From Arthrobacter sp. ISL-65 (GTDB taxonomy: Bacteria > Actinomycetota > Actinomycetes > Actinomycetales > Micrococcaceae), in the NCBI RefSeq assembly GCF_018613795.1, contig NZ_JAGGPN010000026.1, positions 1-64,000 on the forward strand: a stretch of DNA of 64,000 nucleotides, in the 5' to 3' direction. Made by a program: the position numbers and the translations under genes. Under the pieces are notes generated by a model that worked only from the letters and a program-made list of their open reading frames with translations, had not been told where the DNA came from and made no database searches. Of this stretch, positions 17,427 through 26,240 are shown piece after piece. The first letter of the stretch is position 1, and the number at the start of each line of letters is the position of its first letter.

Positions 17427-17496
17427 TCGCCCTGGAAGCGCCACGGAAACCCCGACACAGCACCGCCCGAAACTGCAACCAACGAAGGAGAACAGC

Positions 17497-18870
17497 ATGA
17501 GCCTCTATGCCGTCACCAATCCGGCCACGGGAGAGACCGTCAAGGAATATCCCACCGCCACCGACGCCGGGATCCGCGCCGCGCTCGCGGCGTCCGACGC
17601 CGCCTTCACGGACTGGAACAGGACGCCGCTCGAAGACCGGGCCAAGCTGTTGAGCCGCGTCGCCGAGCTCTACACCGAGCGCCGCGACGAGCTCGCGGCA
17701 ATCGTCACCCGGGAAATGGGCAAGCCCATCTTCCAGGCCCGGATCGAGGTTGACATCGTGGCCTCGATTTACCGCTACTACGCCGAGAACGGCCCTGCGT
17801 TCCTCGAGGACGAGGAGCTGGACGTCGCTGCCGGCGGCACTGCCATCGTCCGCAAGGACGGCCTGGGCGTCCTGCTGGGCATCATGCCGTGGAACTTCCC
17901 GTACTACCAGGTGGCCCGCTTCGCCGCGCCCAACCTGATGAACGGCAACACCATCCTGCTCAAGCACGCCCCGCAGTGCCCCGAGTCGGCCCTGGCCATG
18001 GTACAGCTCTTCCTCGACGCCGGCGCCCCCGAGGGTACGTACGTGAACATTTTCGCGACGAACGAGCAGGTGGCGGACGTCATCGGCGATCCTCGCGTGC
18101 AGGGTGTCTCGCTGACCGGCTCAGAGCGCGCCGGCGCCGCCGTGGCCGAAATCGCCGGACGCAACCTCAAGAAGGTGGTGCTGGAACTCGGCGGCTCCGA
18201 CCCGTTCCTGGTGTTGGATTCTGCGGACGTGGACCAGGCCGCCACGCATGCACTGTTCGGCCGCTTCGGCAACACCGGCCAGGCCTGCAACGCCGCCAAG
18301 CGCATCATCGTCGATGACGCCGTCTACGAGGATTTCGTCGAGAAGTTCGTTGGCGCGGTCACGTCCGTAAAAATCGGCGACCCCACAGAGGTGGACACCT
18401 TCATGGGCCCGCTGTCCTCCACCGCCGCCCGTGACGGGCTGGCCTCGCAGGTGGACGACGCCGTCGCCAAGGGCGCCACGGTGCTCACCGGCGGCTCCCG
18501 GCTTGAACAGCCCGGCGCCTGGTTCCAGCCGACCGTCCTCACCGGAGTGACGCCGGCGATGCGCGCGTTCTCCGAGGAACTGTTCGGCCCGGTGGCTGTG
18601 ATCTACCGCGTGGCCAGCGCGGATGAGGCGGTGGAACTGGCCAACAACTCCGCCTACGGCCTCGGCGCCGTGATCCAGTCCACTGACGCCAAGAAGGCCG
18701 CGGAGATCGCTGACCGACTGGACACGGGCATGGTCTACATCAACGAGGCCCCCGGCACGGCGGCCGAGCTACCCTTCGGCGGCATCAAGCGCTCCGGCGT
18801 CGGCCGCGAGCTCGGCAAGTACGGCATGGACGAGTTCGTCAACCGCAAGCTCATTCGCACGGCCAAGTAG
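17497..18870 (+). CDS. NAD(P)-dependent aldehyde dehydrogenase (succinate-semialdehyde dehydrogenase-like)
   Basis: A 457-residue aldehyde dehydrogenase. PWNFPYYQ around residue 130 and LTGSERAG belong to the Rossmann domain; ELGGSDPF carries the general-base Glu and [12 protein letters not shown] the catalytic Cys. The EELFGPVA and [18 protein letters not shown] segments complete the family pattern, closest to YneI/Sad-type enzymes. It oxidises an aldehyde to a carboxylic acid in the cytoplasm. It lies 70 bp after the ThDP enzyme with GAAGGAG before its ATG, so the pair probably converts a 2-oxo acid to the acid one carbon shorter. It ends in a strong terminator. Confidence 0.9.
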   Translation: MSLYAVTNPATGETVKEYPTATDAGIRAALAASDAAFTDWNRTPLEDRAKLLSRVAELYTERRDELAAIVTREMGKPIFQARIEVDIVASIYRYYAENGPAFLEDEELDVAAGGTAIVRKDGLGVLLGIMPWNFPYYQVARFAAPNLMNGNTILLKHAPQCPESALAMVQLFLDAGAPEGTYVNIFATNEQVADVIGDPRVQGVSLTGSERAGAAVAEIAGRNLKKVVLELGGSDPFLVLDSADVDQAATHALFGRFGNTGQACNAAKRIIVDDAVYEDFVEKFVGAVTSVKIGDPTEVDTFMGPLSSTAARDGLASQVDDAVAKGATVLTGGSRLEQPGAWFQPTVLTGVTPAMRAFSEELFGPVAVIYRVASADEAVELANNSAYGLGAVIQSTDAKKAAEIADRLDTGMVYINEAPGTAAELPFGGIKRSGVGRELGKYGMDEFVNRKLIRTAK

Positions 18871-18906
18871 GCCACGCCGGCTCCGCCCTCAACAGCAACG
18901 AAACGG

Positions 18907-18948
18907 AAGCGGGGTCCCAACAGCACAGCTGTCGGGACCCCGCTTCTT
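18907..18948 (+). terminator. Rho-independent-type terminator of the ThDP/ALDH operon
   Basis: AAGCGGGGTCCC (18907-18918) and GGGACCCCGCTT (18934-18945) are a perfect 12-bp inverted repeat with a 15-nt loop, 36 bp beyond the ALDH stop and followed by CTTTG. Confidence 0.8.
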
Positions 18949-18998
18949 TGCTGCCCAGGCGGGGCGATCTGCGGCTGTTGCTGGCCGCCACCGATCTG

Positions 18999-19295
18999 GT
19001 AAGCGGCGGATACATGGCGACCTGACACTACATCTCGCCGCAGTTCACGGAGCGCTCAGGGGATCCCCAATGCACTCATTGCCGCTGGTGTTGGTCGGTT
19101 TCGGTGCCGGATCCCTGATCGGCACGAATGGGGTCGGCATCTGACCCGAAGCTGGCCGTTGCCCTCGCGGTATCTTCCTCAACGCCGGCAATGCGCTGGG
19201 TTCGCGGCCGCCAGACACCGCTAAAATCCCCGCCCGGTACTACAAGGTTCCGCCGGCGTCGGGGTGATCATTGCCCTCCTGAACGCCCTGCGCGG
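18999..19295 (+). pseudogene. Decayed MFS (DHA1-type) exporter fragment
   Basis: Short pieces of an MFS protein can be read in shifting plus-strand frames. YISPQFTERSG is near 19029, PLVLVGFGAGSLIGTN near 19082-19130, GIFLNAGNALGS near 19170, and GVGVIIALL near 19257. Their order matches the second half of DHA1 sugar/drug efflux proteins (TYI.PFLT..SG...PLVL..FG.GSLIGTN.GG and N.GNALGS). Stops and frame changes interrupt it, so it is dead. It fills the gap between the ALDH terminator and the permease gene. Identification is by motif memory only. Confidence 0.5.
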
Positions 19296-19364
19296 CAGGG
19301 TCCGTGAGCCAGAAAAGCCCAGCGGCGCCGGGGAGGGCGCCGCTGGGCCTCGACGGCAGCGGAG

Positions 19365-20840
19365 TCAGTCCTGGAGCTGTGATTGGTTAACCTGGCTGGC
19401 TTCGGATGACGCCCGGCGCCTCTTGCTGAACTCATAGCCCACAGCGATGGTTCCGAGCAGTAGCACGGTCCCAACCAGGCTCATCCACCACGTGCTGCTG
19501 GTTCCCGGCAGCACCATGGACAGGAAGACGACGGCGAGAACAGCCAACGCCAGCCATGATGAGTACGGCGCACCGGGCATCCGGAATTCGACGCCCGGAA
19601 GCATGCCTGCGTTGACACGCTGGCGGAAGCGGAGCTGGCAGGCGAAGAGCGAGGCCCACAGCAGCAGGATGCACACGGCGCAGGCACCGAGGGCCGTCTC
19701 AAAGACGGCTGCCCCGCCGAACACATAGGTCATAATGACGCCGAGCAGGTAGAACCCGCCGATGGCGGCTAGGCTTCCCACCGGAACGCCGCTTTTGGTC
19801 ATCTTGGCCGTGATGCGCGGCGCCTCACCGTTCGACGCCAGTGTCCGCAGGGCCCGGACGGAGGCATACAGGGTTGCGTTGATGCCGGATATGGAGGCGG
19901 TCAGGACCACGAAGTTCATGACCGAGGGGAGCCAACCGATGTGCAGTCCGGCCAGCGCCGTGACGAAGGGCGATTCGGCTGCGCTGTACTCGCTGGTGGG
20001 CAGCAGCATGCTGAGGACCAGCACGGAGCCGAGATAGAACACGACGATCCGGAACACGATGCTGCGGATGGCCTTCGGCATGACGTTGCGGGCGTTCTTG
20101 GCCTCGCCCGCTGCCACGGCGGCGATTTCGACGCCGGAGTAGGAGAACACGACGCCCTGGCTCACGAGCACCACCGGGAGCAGACCCTGGGTGAAGAAGC
20201 CGCCGGAGAACAGATTGCTGACGCCCGCCTGGGTCTCGAGGCCCATCGGACCGCCGAAGAACACGATGATGAGCCCCGCGGCGAGGAACAGGACGATCGC
20301 GATGACCTTGATGAGGCTTGCGCCGACCTCGATGAAGCCGAACATCCGTGCGGAGAAGAGGTTGGATCCGACGATCACGAGCCAGGCCACGAGGGCCGGG
20401 ATCCAGCTGTCCAGCTGCGGCCACCAGTACTGGACGTAGATGGCCACCGCGGTGACCTCCACGACGCCGAGCAGTCCGCCCAGGGTCACCATGACCCAGC
20501 CGGTCGTGTGGGCGAGCCTGTGGCCGAAGAACTCGCGCGCGTAGGACACGAAGGATCCGGTGGTGGGCCGGTGCATAACGAGCTCGCCGATGGCGCGCAT
20601 CAGCAGATAAGCGACGACGCCGGTGACGGCGTATGCGATCAGCAGCGCTGGCCCGGCGGCATGCAGACGGGACCCGAGGCCCAGGAACAGTCCGGTGCCG
20701 ATGGCGCCGCCCAGGGAGATCATCTGGATCTGGAAGTTGGACATGGTCTTGCGGTAGCCGTCGTCGCCGGCCTCAACGTAGGCAGCCGACAGCTGCCCCG
20801 GGGCCGTGACGTCTTCGGCACGATCTTGGGTCATTGTCAT
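19365..20840 (-). CDS. APC-family amino acid permease
   Basis: A 491-residue, 12-helix permease. RKTMSNFQIQMISLGGAIGTGLFLGLG is spread over the first helix region and is typical of the amino acid transporter family (GABA, aromatic or basic amino acid permeases: GGAIGTGLFLG). The ATG at 20840 follows AGGAAA; longer upstream frames overlap the aminotransferase end. It lies 10 bp after the aminotransferase and is the second gene of that operon. It presumably imports the amino acid that the aminotransferase uses. The substrate cannot be assigned. Confidence 0.88.
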   Translation of the reverse strand: MTMTQDRAEDVTAPGQLSAAYVEAGDDGYRKTMSNFQIQMISLGGAIGTGLFLGLGSRLHAAGPALLIAYAVTGVVAYLLMRAIGELVMHRPTTGSFVSYAREFFGHRLAHTTGWVMVTLGGLLGVVEVTAVAIYVQYWWPQLDSWIPALVAWLVIVGSNLFSARMFGFIEVGASLIKVIAIVLFLAAGLIIVFFGGPMGLETQAGVSNLFSGGFFTQGLLPVVLVSQGVVFSYSGVEIAAVAAGEAKNARNVMPKAIRSIVFRIVVFYLGSVLVLSMLLPTSEYSAAESPFVTALAGLHIGWLPSVMNFVVLTASISGINATLYASVRALRTLASNGEAPRITAKMTKSGVPVGSLAAIGGFYLLGVIMTYVFGGAAVFETALGACAVCILLLWASLFACQLRFRQRVNAGMLPGVEFRMPGAPYSSWLALAVLAVVFLSMVLPGTSSTWWMSLVGTVLLLGTIAVGYEFSKRRRASSEASQVNQSQLQD

Positions 20841-20850
20841 GATGGTTTTC

Positions 20851-22158
20851 CTAGTACTTGGTTGGGGCTGCTTGTGCGCTGGCGGACGAGGCCGCTGCGG
20901 CTGCTGAGGTGAAGACTTCGCCAAGAATGGTGGCGCCCTTGCGGATGTCCTCGAGGGGTGGCAGGCAGAAAGACATCCGCAGTTCGCTGCGTCCGCTTCC
21001 GTCCGTGTAGAAGGCGGTCCCGGGAACGTAGACGACGCCGCGCTCGATGCACTCGTAGACCAGCGCTTCCGTGTCGACGCCCTCGGGGAGTTTGACCCAG
21101 AGGTAGAACCCTCCCGTGGGCCGGTTCCAGGTGGTGCCGGCCGGCATGACCTCTTCCAGGGTCTCGACGAGGGCCTCGAACTTTTCCTTGTAGATGCCCC
21201 TGTATTCGCTCAGCTTGGACTCCCAGGAGAGATCGTCGAGGTAAGCGCTGATGAGCTGCTGCGAGAAGACCGACGGGTTCAGCTGGGATGTCTCGCTGGC
21301 GTTCACGAGGTGGCCGTAGAGCGAGGCGGGCGGCAGGACCCAGCCCACACGCAGGCCCGGGGCGATCATCTTGGAGAAGGAGCCGAAGTAGACGGTGATG
21401 TCCTCGAATTCCGGCTGGATGGCACGCATGGTTTCGCCGTCAAAGCCGAGCAGCCCATAGGGGTTGTCCTCGAAGATCAACAGATCGTTGCTACGGCACA
21501 ACTCACCCACCTGCAGGCGGCGCTCCGCGGAGAGGTTGACGCCGCCCGGGTTCTGGAAGTTGGGAATCGTGTACAAGCCCTTGGCGGTCTTGCCGGCGGC
21601 CCGGACTTCGCCGATCAGGCGCTCTAGTTCGGCCGGGATGAGGCCGTCGGCGTCCATCGGCACGTGCACGATCTCTGCCTCGTAGCTCGTGAACACGGCC
21701 ATGCCACCGGCGTAGGACGGTGCCTCGGCAAAGATGACGTCACCGGGGTTGACCAGCACCCGGGCGGCCACGTCGAGTGCCTGCTGGCTGCCGGAGGTGA
21801 CGAGCACCTGGGTGGGGTCGGCGGTGATGCCTTCGAGGGCCATGAGCGCGGTGATGTGCCCCCGCAGTTCCGGGATGCCGTCGCTGGCTCCGTACTGGAA
21901 GGAGTGCTGTCCGCTCTCGACGAGGATGCGCTGGGCGGCCTCTGCGATCCGGTCGAAGGGCAAGGCGCCGAGGTAGGGGGCGCCGTTGGCGAAAGAAATG
22001 ATGCCGGGGCGCTGAGCGGCCCGGAACACCTTGCGGACTTCGGAGGGGCGGGCCGCAAGCGCGCGGTCCGCGAGGAGCTGTAATGCGGAGGAGGGCCCGG
22101 CGGCGCCGGCAGCTGCGGGGGCCGTCGCGCCTGCGGATGATTCCACGGAGATAGACAT
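20851..22158 (-). CDS. PLP-dependent aminotransferase, class I/II (2-aminoadipate/aromatic type)
   Basis: A 435-residue fold-type I aminotransferase. ISFANGAPYLGALPFD is the N-terminal substrate arm, YGASDGIPELRGHI a conserved segment, and VTSGSQQALDVAARVLVNPGD the cofactor site. IPNFQNPGG contains the PLP-pyridine Asn region, and YFGSFSKMIAPGLRVGW carries the Schiff-base Lys. It resembles the catalytic half of MocR proteins and LysN-like transaminases but has no helix-turn-helix. The ATG at 22158 follows GAAAGGA. It makes a 2-oxo acid from an amino acid, a fitting feed for the ThDP enzyme at 15777. Its promoter carries the island operator. Confidence 0.88.
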   Translation of the reverse strand: MSISVESSAGATAPAAAGAAGPSSALQLLADRALAARPSEVRKVFRAAQRPGIISFANGAPYLGALPFDRIAEAAQRILVESGQHSFQYGASDGIPELRGHITALMALEGITADPTQVLVTSGSQQALDVAARVLVNPGDVIFAEAPSYAGGMAVFTSYEAEIVHVPMDADGLIPAELERLIGEVRAAGKTAKGLYTIPNFQNPGGVNLSAERRLQVGELCRSNDLLIFEDNPYGLLGFDGETMRAIQPEFEDITVYFGSFSKMIAPGLRVGWVLPPASLYGHLVNASETSQLNPSVFSQQLISAYLDDLSWESKLSEYRGIYKEKFEALVETLEEVMPAGTTWNRPTGGFYLWVKLPEGVDTEALVYECIERGVVYVPGTAFYTDGSGRSELRMSFCLPPLEDIRKGATILGEVFTSAAAAASSASAQAAPTKY

Positions 22159-22188
22159 GGGGGTCCTTTCAGCCATGAGTATGCTTCC

Positions 22189-22254
22189 ATCATCCGGTGA
22201 CCCCTCCATTCTGGCTAAGACCAGTTTTGGAGGTTCTCGATGCCTTAGCGGCAT
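22189..22254 (-). promoter_or_regulatory. LysR-type operator plus promoter of the aminotransferase/permease operon
   Basis: On the minus strand: ATGCC-GCTAA-GGCAT (22254-22240), 18 bp, GTCTTAGCC with -35 TTAGCC (22218-22213), 18 bp, -10-like GATGAT (22194-22189). The operator and the 18-bp spacing match the three other sites at 4178, 9622 and 12843, although this operon is 9 kb from the LysR gene. Confidence 0.7.
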
Positions 22255-22256
22255 GG

Positions 22257-22502
22257 ACCAGAGGGGACGCTATCCGCCCAGCATGAGAAGAGCTGCCGCC
22301 AGGACCACGCGGCGGCCGCACTTGCCGCTGTGGCGTCGACAACGAGATCCATTCCGCGAAGAACGCCAACGACCCCGTTGGCCATTACCCAAGGCCGGAC
22401 GTATTCCAGCTCCTGTTCAATGTCGATGCCATTGAGCGCGTCATCATGGCTGAGCAGCGGTCCCCCGTCAGCGATCGACGCCGAGGCAGCTGAGCCCCTG
22501 AA
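22257..22502 (-). pseudogene. Unidentified coding remnant
   Basis: The minus strand is open for about 80 codons without a start codon at its beginning. It reads like real protein in the middle (HDDALNGIDIEQELEY, then RPWVMANGVVGVLRGMD, then LVVDATAAS). I do not recognise the family. It has no Shine-Dalgarno site and ends against the aminotransferase promoter, so it is most likely a 3' or internal fragment of a lost gene. Confidence 0.3.
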
Positions 22503-22511
22503 CTAAGAAGT

Positions 22512-22558
22512 AGGGGAACCGGTGCCCAGTGTGCCGGCATACTGGGCACCGGTCCCCT
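22512..22558 (-). terminator. Terminator of the maleylpyruvate isomerase gene
   Basis: ACCGGTGCCCAGT (22518-22530) and ACTGGGCACCGGT (22541-22553) form a perfect 13-bp stem with a 10-nt loop, extended by GGGG/CCCC outside. It begins 13 bp beyond the stop of the minus-strand gene. Confidence 0.75.
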
Positions 22559-22570
22559 TACCTGCGCCGG

Positions 22571-23269
22571 TTACCAGGACGGCAGTATAGGCAGGGGACC
22601 GTCAGCCTCGACGTTTTCGGCCACGCCGCGGGCCAGCCATTCGAGCAATCCTTCGCGGTCGGACGTGACGCGCAGGGCACCGTCGCCGATTACCCACTCG
22701 TCGCGTTCCTCGGTCACCAGGGTCATCCCAGGTGCCCCTTGGGCGCGCATCGTGCGTACGGCAGCCTCCAAGGCGTTAAGTACCGAGTCCGGGTCGGCCT
22801 CCTCTATGGTCCATGCGGTGTCGAGGTCGTGGTGGTGCACCACAATTTCGGCAATACGCAACGCCACGATGGACGTCGCAGGAATCTGCTTACCGTGTAG
22901 GTTCACCTCCTCAACCGCGAGCTGCCCTGCCAGCCGCTGGGCCTGCTCGGCAAAGTATTGGGCTGATTCGCGCAGCCGGCCAAGCAGTTCGGTTCGAGGC
23001 AACGTGGCGAGCTCCGAAATCTCCCGGGCGCGCGCTTCCTTCGAGGCGTAGAGCTGCCGCTCCTGACCCGAGGTTGCCCAGTCAATGAGCTTGACCAACG
23101 CCTGGCCGTTCGAGGCGATATGGGCGATGACATCTGCCCGGGTCCATCCCTCGCACAGGGATGGTGCGGACATTTCGTCGTCGGACAGCGACTCAGCGGT
23201 GGCCATGAACATATCGGTCTCCCGGCCGAGGCGGGACAGGTCCGAGTGCAGGCGTGCGGGATTCATCAT
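22571..23269 (-). CDS. Mycothiol-dependent maleylpyruvate isomerase family protein
   Basis: A 232-residue soluble protein of the DinB-like four-helix type. LCEGWTRADVIAHIASN around residue 40-55 contains the family's metal-binding His, and RIAEIVVHHHDLDTAW around residue 140 supplies further His residues. This is the pattern of mycothiol-dependent maleylpyruvate isomerase, which converts maleylpyruvate to fumarylpyruvate in gentisate degradation. A C-terminal sterol-carrier-like domain is present. AAGGTG precedes the ATG. No gentisate dioxygenase or fumarylpyruvate hydrolase is in the window, so its role here may be different; the superfamily is broad. It is divergent from the benzoate transporter. 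Confidence 0.75.
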   Translation of the reverse strand: MMNPARLHSDLSRLGRETDMFMATAESLSDDEMSAPSLCEGWTRADVIAHIASNGQALVKLIDWATSGQERQLYASKEARAREISELATLPRTELLGRLRESAQYFAEQAQRLAGQLAVEEVNLHGKQIPATSIVALRIAEIVVHHHDLDTAWTIEEADPDSVLNALEAAVRTMRAQGAPGMTLVTEERDEWVIGDGALRVTSDREGLLEWLARGVAENVEADGPLPILPSW

Positions 23270-23681
23270 GAATTCACCTTATCTATTGGCCCGGCCGCCA
23301 GCCGGTGGTTGGTGCCCCTGATTCATATTTAAGTCGTACCGATTCATACCGCTGGTGGTGGCTGGCCAGTCGTGAACTCGTCAAGCCCAGTCACCGTGGG
23401 ACCGGCCCAGCTCGGAGTTGCCCTCGCCGCCGAAGGACACGTGCACCGCTCGCGCATCAGCACTGTGGGCCATCCTCTTGCGGCCAGCAGGTCCTACTTT
23501 CTCCAAGATATGCCCAGCCGCATTTGATTGATATCTGCAAAGTATGGATTGCCCCCCAGCCAAAAGCCGGGTATTTACCGCATATGGCGGACGTCACACC
23601 CCTGAGACACTGGACCAAGCCCGGGGGATACAGGTTCACCCCACGGCACCACTTCCATGCTCCGTCAGAGAGGACAGGCAT
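23270..23681. promoter_or_regulatory. Divergent intergenic region, maleylpyruvate isomerase / aromatic acid transporter
   Basis: About 410 bp with no convincing gene between two divergent start codons. It must contain both promoters. I see no clear palindrome of the type found at the LysR or TetR sites. Confidence 0.4.
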
Positions 23682-25073
23682 ATGGCTCAGCTCCACACCG
23701 TCATCGCCGAAGACCCGCGCAAAGAGGCGCGCACCGCAAACTGGGTGGCCTTCGTCATCTGCGCCGCACTTTTGTTCGATGGCTACGACCTCGTCGTATA
23801 CGGCACCGTCCTGCCGGGACTGCTTGCCGACCCAAGCCAGATTGGCGCCTTCGATGCCGCCGCAGCTGGCCTCTTGGGCTCGTGGGCGCTTGTTGGTGTG
23901 TTGGTCGGGTCGCTGATCTGCGGCGCGGTCGGCGACTTTTTCGGCCGCCGCCGACTCATGCTCCTGGGCATCGCTTGGTTCTCGGTTGGGATGTTTATTA
24001 CGGCCCTGACCACTACTGTCACGGCCTTCGGCGCCATGCGGTTCATCACCGGGGTGGGCCTCGGCATCGTCATTGCCACCGCAGGCGCCACCATGGCTGA
24101 ATTTGCGCCGGCTGGCCGGCGTCAGTTCTACAACGCGATCGTCTACTCCGGTGTCCCCGCCGGCGGCGTGTTCGCCTCCGTCATGGGCATTCTGCTCCTC
24201 AATAACATTGGATGGCGCGGACTCTTCATGATCGGCGCCCTCCCCCTCGTCCTGCTTCTGCCCATCGCTTGGTTCAAGCTCCCAGAGTCCCCGCGCTGGC
24301 TGCTGGCCCGCGGCCGTGAAGCGGAGGCCCAGGTTGCTGCGCAGCGGACCGGCGTTTCGCTCATTGAAGAACAGGTCATTCGGCAGATAGGCGCCGCCCC
24401 GCAGAAGACGGGCTTCGCGGCTGTCTTCTCCAAACAGTTCGCCGTGGCTTCCCTTCTTCTGGGTTTGATGTCTTTCTCCGGCCTGCTGCTGACCTACGGC
24501 TTGAACACGTGGCTGCCGAAAATCATGGAGGGATACGGCTACGGGCGGACATACGCCCTGTTCTTCCCGCTGGCGTTGAACCTTGGCGCTGTGGCGGGAG
24601 GTTTGCTGCTCTCGCGCTTCGCTGACAAAGCGGGTCCCCAGCGGGTCATTGCGGGCACCTTCGTGCTTGCCACGATCACCCTGGTGCTTATGACCTTCGG
24701 TTTCCCTCTGCCGGTGTTGTTCCTGTGCATCGCAATCGCCGGAGTGGGCACTCTCGGCACGCAGGTGCTGGTTTACGGGTTCCAGTCCAACTACTTCACC
24801 ACCAACGCCAGGGCAGCCGGGGTGGCCTGGTGCGCGAGTGTGGGACGTATGGGCGGTATCTTGGGACCAATCATCGGCGGCTGGTTGGCTGCTGCAGGGA
24901 TCGGCGGGGCTACCGCGTTCTATATCTATGGCGGCGTCGCCCTCCTGGGTGCGGTCGTGACGGTTTTGGTCCCTCACCAGCGCAAGCTGGAAGAAGCGGA
25001 GCACAGGGCCGAGGAGATCACGGAGCACATCGTGGAAGAGGTGTTGACCACCACTCCTCCGGTCCGCCTCTGA
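23682..25073 (+). CDS. benK: Aromatic acid:H+ symporter (AAHS family), benzoate transporter BenK-like
   Basis: A 463-residue MFS protein with 12 predicted helices. FDGYDLVVYGTVLPGLL in helix 1 is the AAHS signature (D.YD...YG...P.L), and CGAVGDFFGRRRLML is the loop 2-3 motif. The family takes up benzoate, 4-hydroxybenzoate, protocatechuate or gentisate with protons. The ATG at 23682 follows AGAGAGGA; a longer frame reaching back to 23544 has no signal. The location next to benR and benABCD makes benzoate the best guess, and the actinobacterial ben locus commonly has benK there. Gentisate is an alternative because of the divergent maleylpyruvate isomerase. Confidence 0.83.
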   Translation: MAQLHTVIAEDPRKEARTANWVAFVICAALLFDGYDLVVYGTVLPGLLADPSQIGAFDAAAAGLLGSWALVGVLVGSLICGAVGDFFGRRRLMLLGIAWFSVGMFITALTTTVTAFGAMRFITGVGLGIVIATAGATMAEFAPAGRRQFYNAIVYSGVPAGGVFASVMGILLLNNIGWRGLFMIGALPLVLLLPIAWFKLPESPRWLLARGREAEAQVAAQRTGVSLIEEQVIRQIGAAPQKTGFAAVFSKQFAVASLLLGLMSFSGLLLTYGLNTWLPKIMEGYGYGRTYALFFPLALNLGAVAGGLLLSRFADKAGPQRVIAGTFVLATITLVLMTFGFPLPVLFLCIAIAGVGTLGTQVLVYGFQSNYFTTNARAAGVAWCASVGRMGGILGPIIGGWLAAAGIGGATAFYIYGGVALLGAVVTVLVPHQRKLEEAEHRAEEITEHIVEEVLTTTPPVRL

Positions 25074-25291
25074 CCCGGGCCGGCCGGCCGTTGCCCACAT
25101 AAGCCAGATCCATGGACAAGTTGCCGAGGACATGGCTGGGCAGTCGGCCGGCTGCAGCCGGTCAGATGTGAACCGCCCGGCCTCATTATTAGGTCTCATG
25201 CTTTTATGAGTAAATCGCTTTATAGTTACTCTGTGAATCAATGGTGTTCGGCGTCGGACCGGAGGCACCAAACGGAGGGACGGCTTCAACT

Positions 25292-26206
25292 ATGGAGATC
25301 AGGCAGCTCAACTACTTCATTGCCGTTGCGGAGGAACGCCACTTCGGCCGTGCCGCCAAGCGCCTGCACATGGCCCAACCCCCCTTGTCCCAGCAGATCC
25401 GCCAGCTGGAAGAGCAGCTGGGGGTGCGGCTGCTGAATCGCACTACCCGAAGGGTGGAACTCACGGCCGCCGGGCAGGAATTGCTGGACCGGGGGCGGCA
25501 GATCGTCAACGCGGTCGGCACGCTCCGCGCCGATGTCTACCAGGTTGGGCAGGGCGCGGCCGGTGTGCTGCGTGTGGGCTTCTCCGGCTCGGCTACATAC
25601 GGGGTTATGCCCCCGATCGTCCGACGCGCCAAGCAGGTACTCCCGGGGCTGTCGCTGAATCTGCACGGTGAGATGCTTACCCCGGCCATGGAGGCAGGGC
25701 TGCGGGATGGCACTCTCGACGCGGCGCTGCTGCGCCCGCCCATCGCTTCCCAGGAGATCGATTACCGTATCGTGACGCGCGAGCCGCTAATCGTGGCATT
25801 ACCCTCGTTCAGCGCTCTGGCCGTGGACCGACCGGTCGCCGTGCACGAACTTCAAGACCAGGAATTTATCTCGTATCCACCGGAGTCGGTGCTTTACCGG
25901 ACCACTGCAGCCATCTGCCGCAAGGCCGGTTTTCAGCCACGCATCACCCAAGTGATAAGTGAGACCTCCACGATGCTCTCGTTTGTCGCCGCCGGTGCTG
26001 GTATCGCCATCATTCCAGCAAGCATCCGCGCCCTCCAGCTTGAGGGCGTGGTCTATCGCGATATTGAACAGGCCCCTGAGGTGGAGCTGGCCGTTGCTTG
26101 GCGGCGTGAGGACCGGTCAGCGCTGCTCCAAAGTTTTCTCGACGTTGTGGGCGCTGCAACTAAAGGACTTCCTAATCGCGCCCCCACCGCTCCTGGATCC
26201 CTGTGA
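25292..26206 (+). CDS. LysR-family regulator (CatM/BenM-like group)
   Basis: A 304-residue LysR protein. MEIRQLNYFIAVAEERHFGR starts the winged helix-turn-helix, and AKRLHMAQPPLSQQIRQLEE is the recognition part, both close to CatR/BenM/CbnR-type regulators of aromatic degradation. The C-terminal effector domain spans ~90-300. The gene follows benK on the same strand and converges with benR 34 bp away. It probably senses an aromatic acid or muconate and controls benK or the cat genes. The ATG at 25292 gives the standard N-terminus. Confidence 0.88.
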   Translation: MEIRQLNYFIAVAEERHFGRAAKRLHMAQPPLSQQIRQLEEQLGVRLLNRTTRRVELTAAGQELLDRGRQIVNAVGTLRADVYQVGQGAAGVLRVGFSGSATYGVMPPIVRRAKQVLPGLSLNLHGEMLTPAMEAGLRDGTLDAALLRPPIASQEIDYRIVTREPLIVALPSFSALAVDRPVAVHELQDQEFISYPPESVLYRTTAAICRKAGFQPRITQVISETSTMLSFVAAGAGIAIIPASIRALQLEGVVYRDIEQAPEVELAVAWRREDRSALLQSFLDVVGAATKGLPNRAPTAPGSL

Positions 26207-26240
26207 CGATGGGGCGCCCCTATGGCAGGTGGCCCACGCG

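Noticed and set aside
26207..26240. GGGGCGCCCC between the LysR gene and benR as a bidirectional terminator
   Set aside because: It is a 10-bp palindrome without a loop and too weak to support a call.
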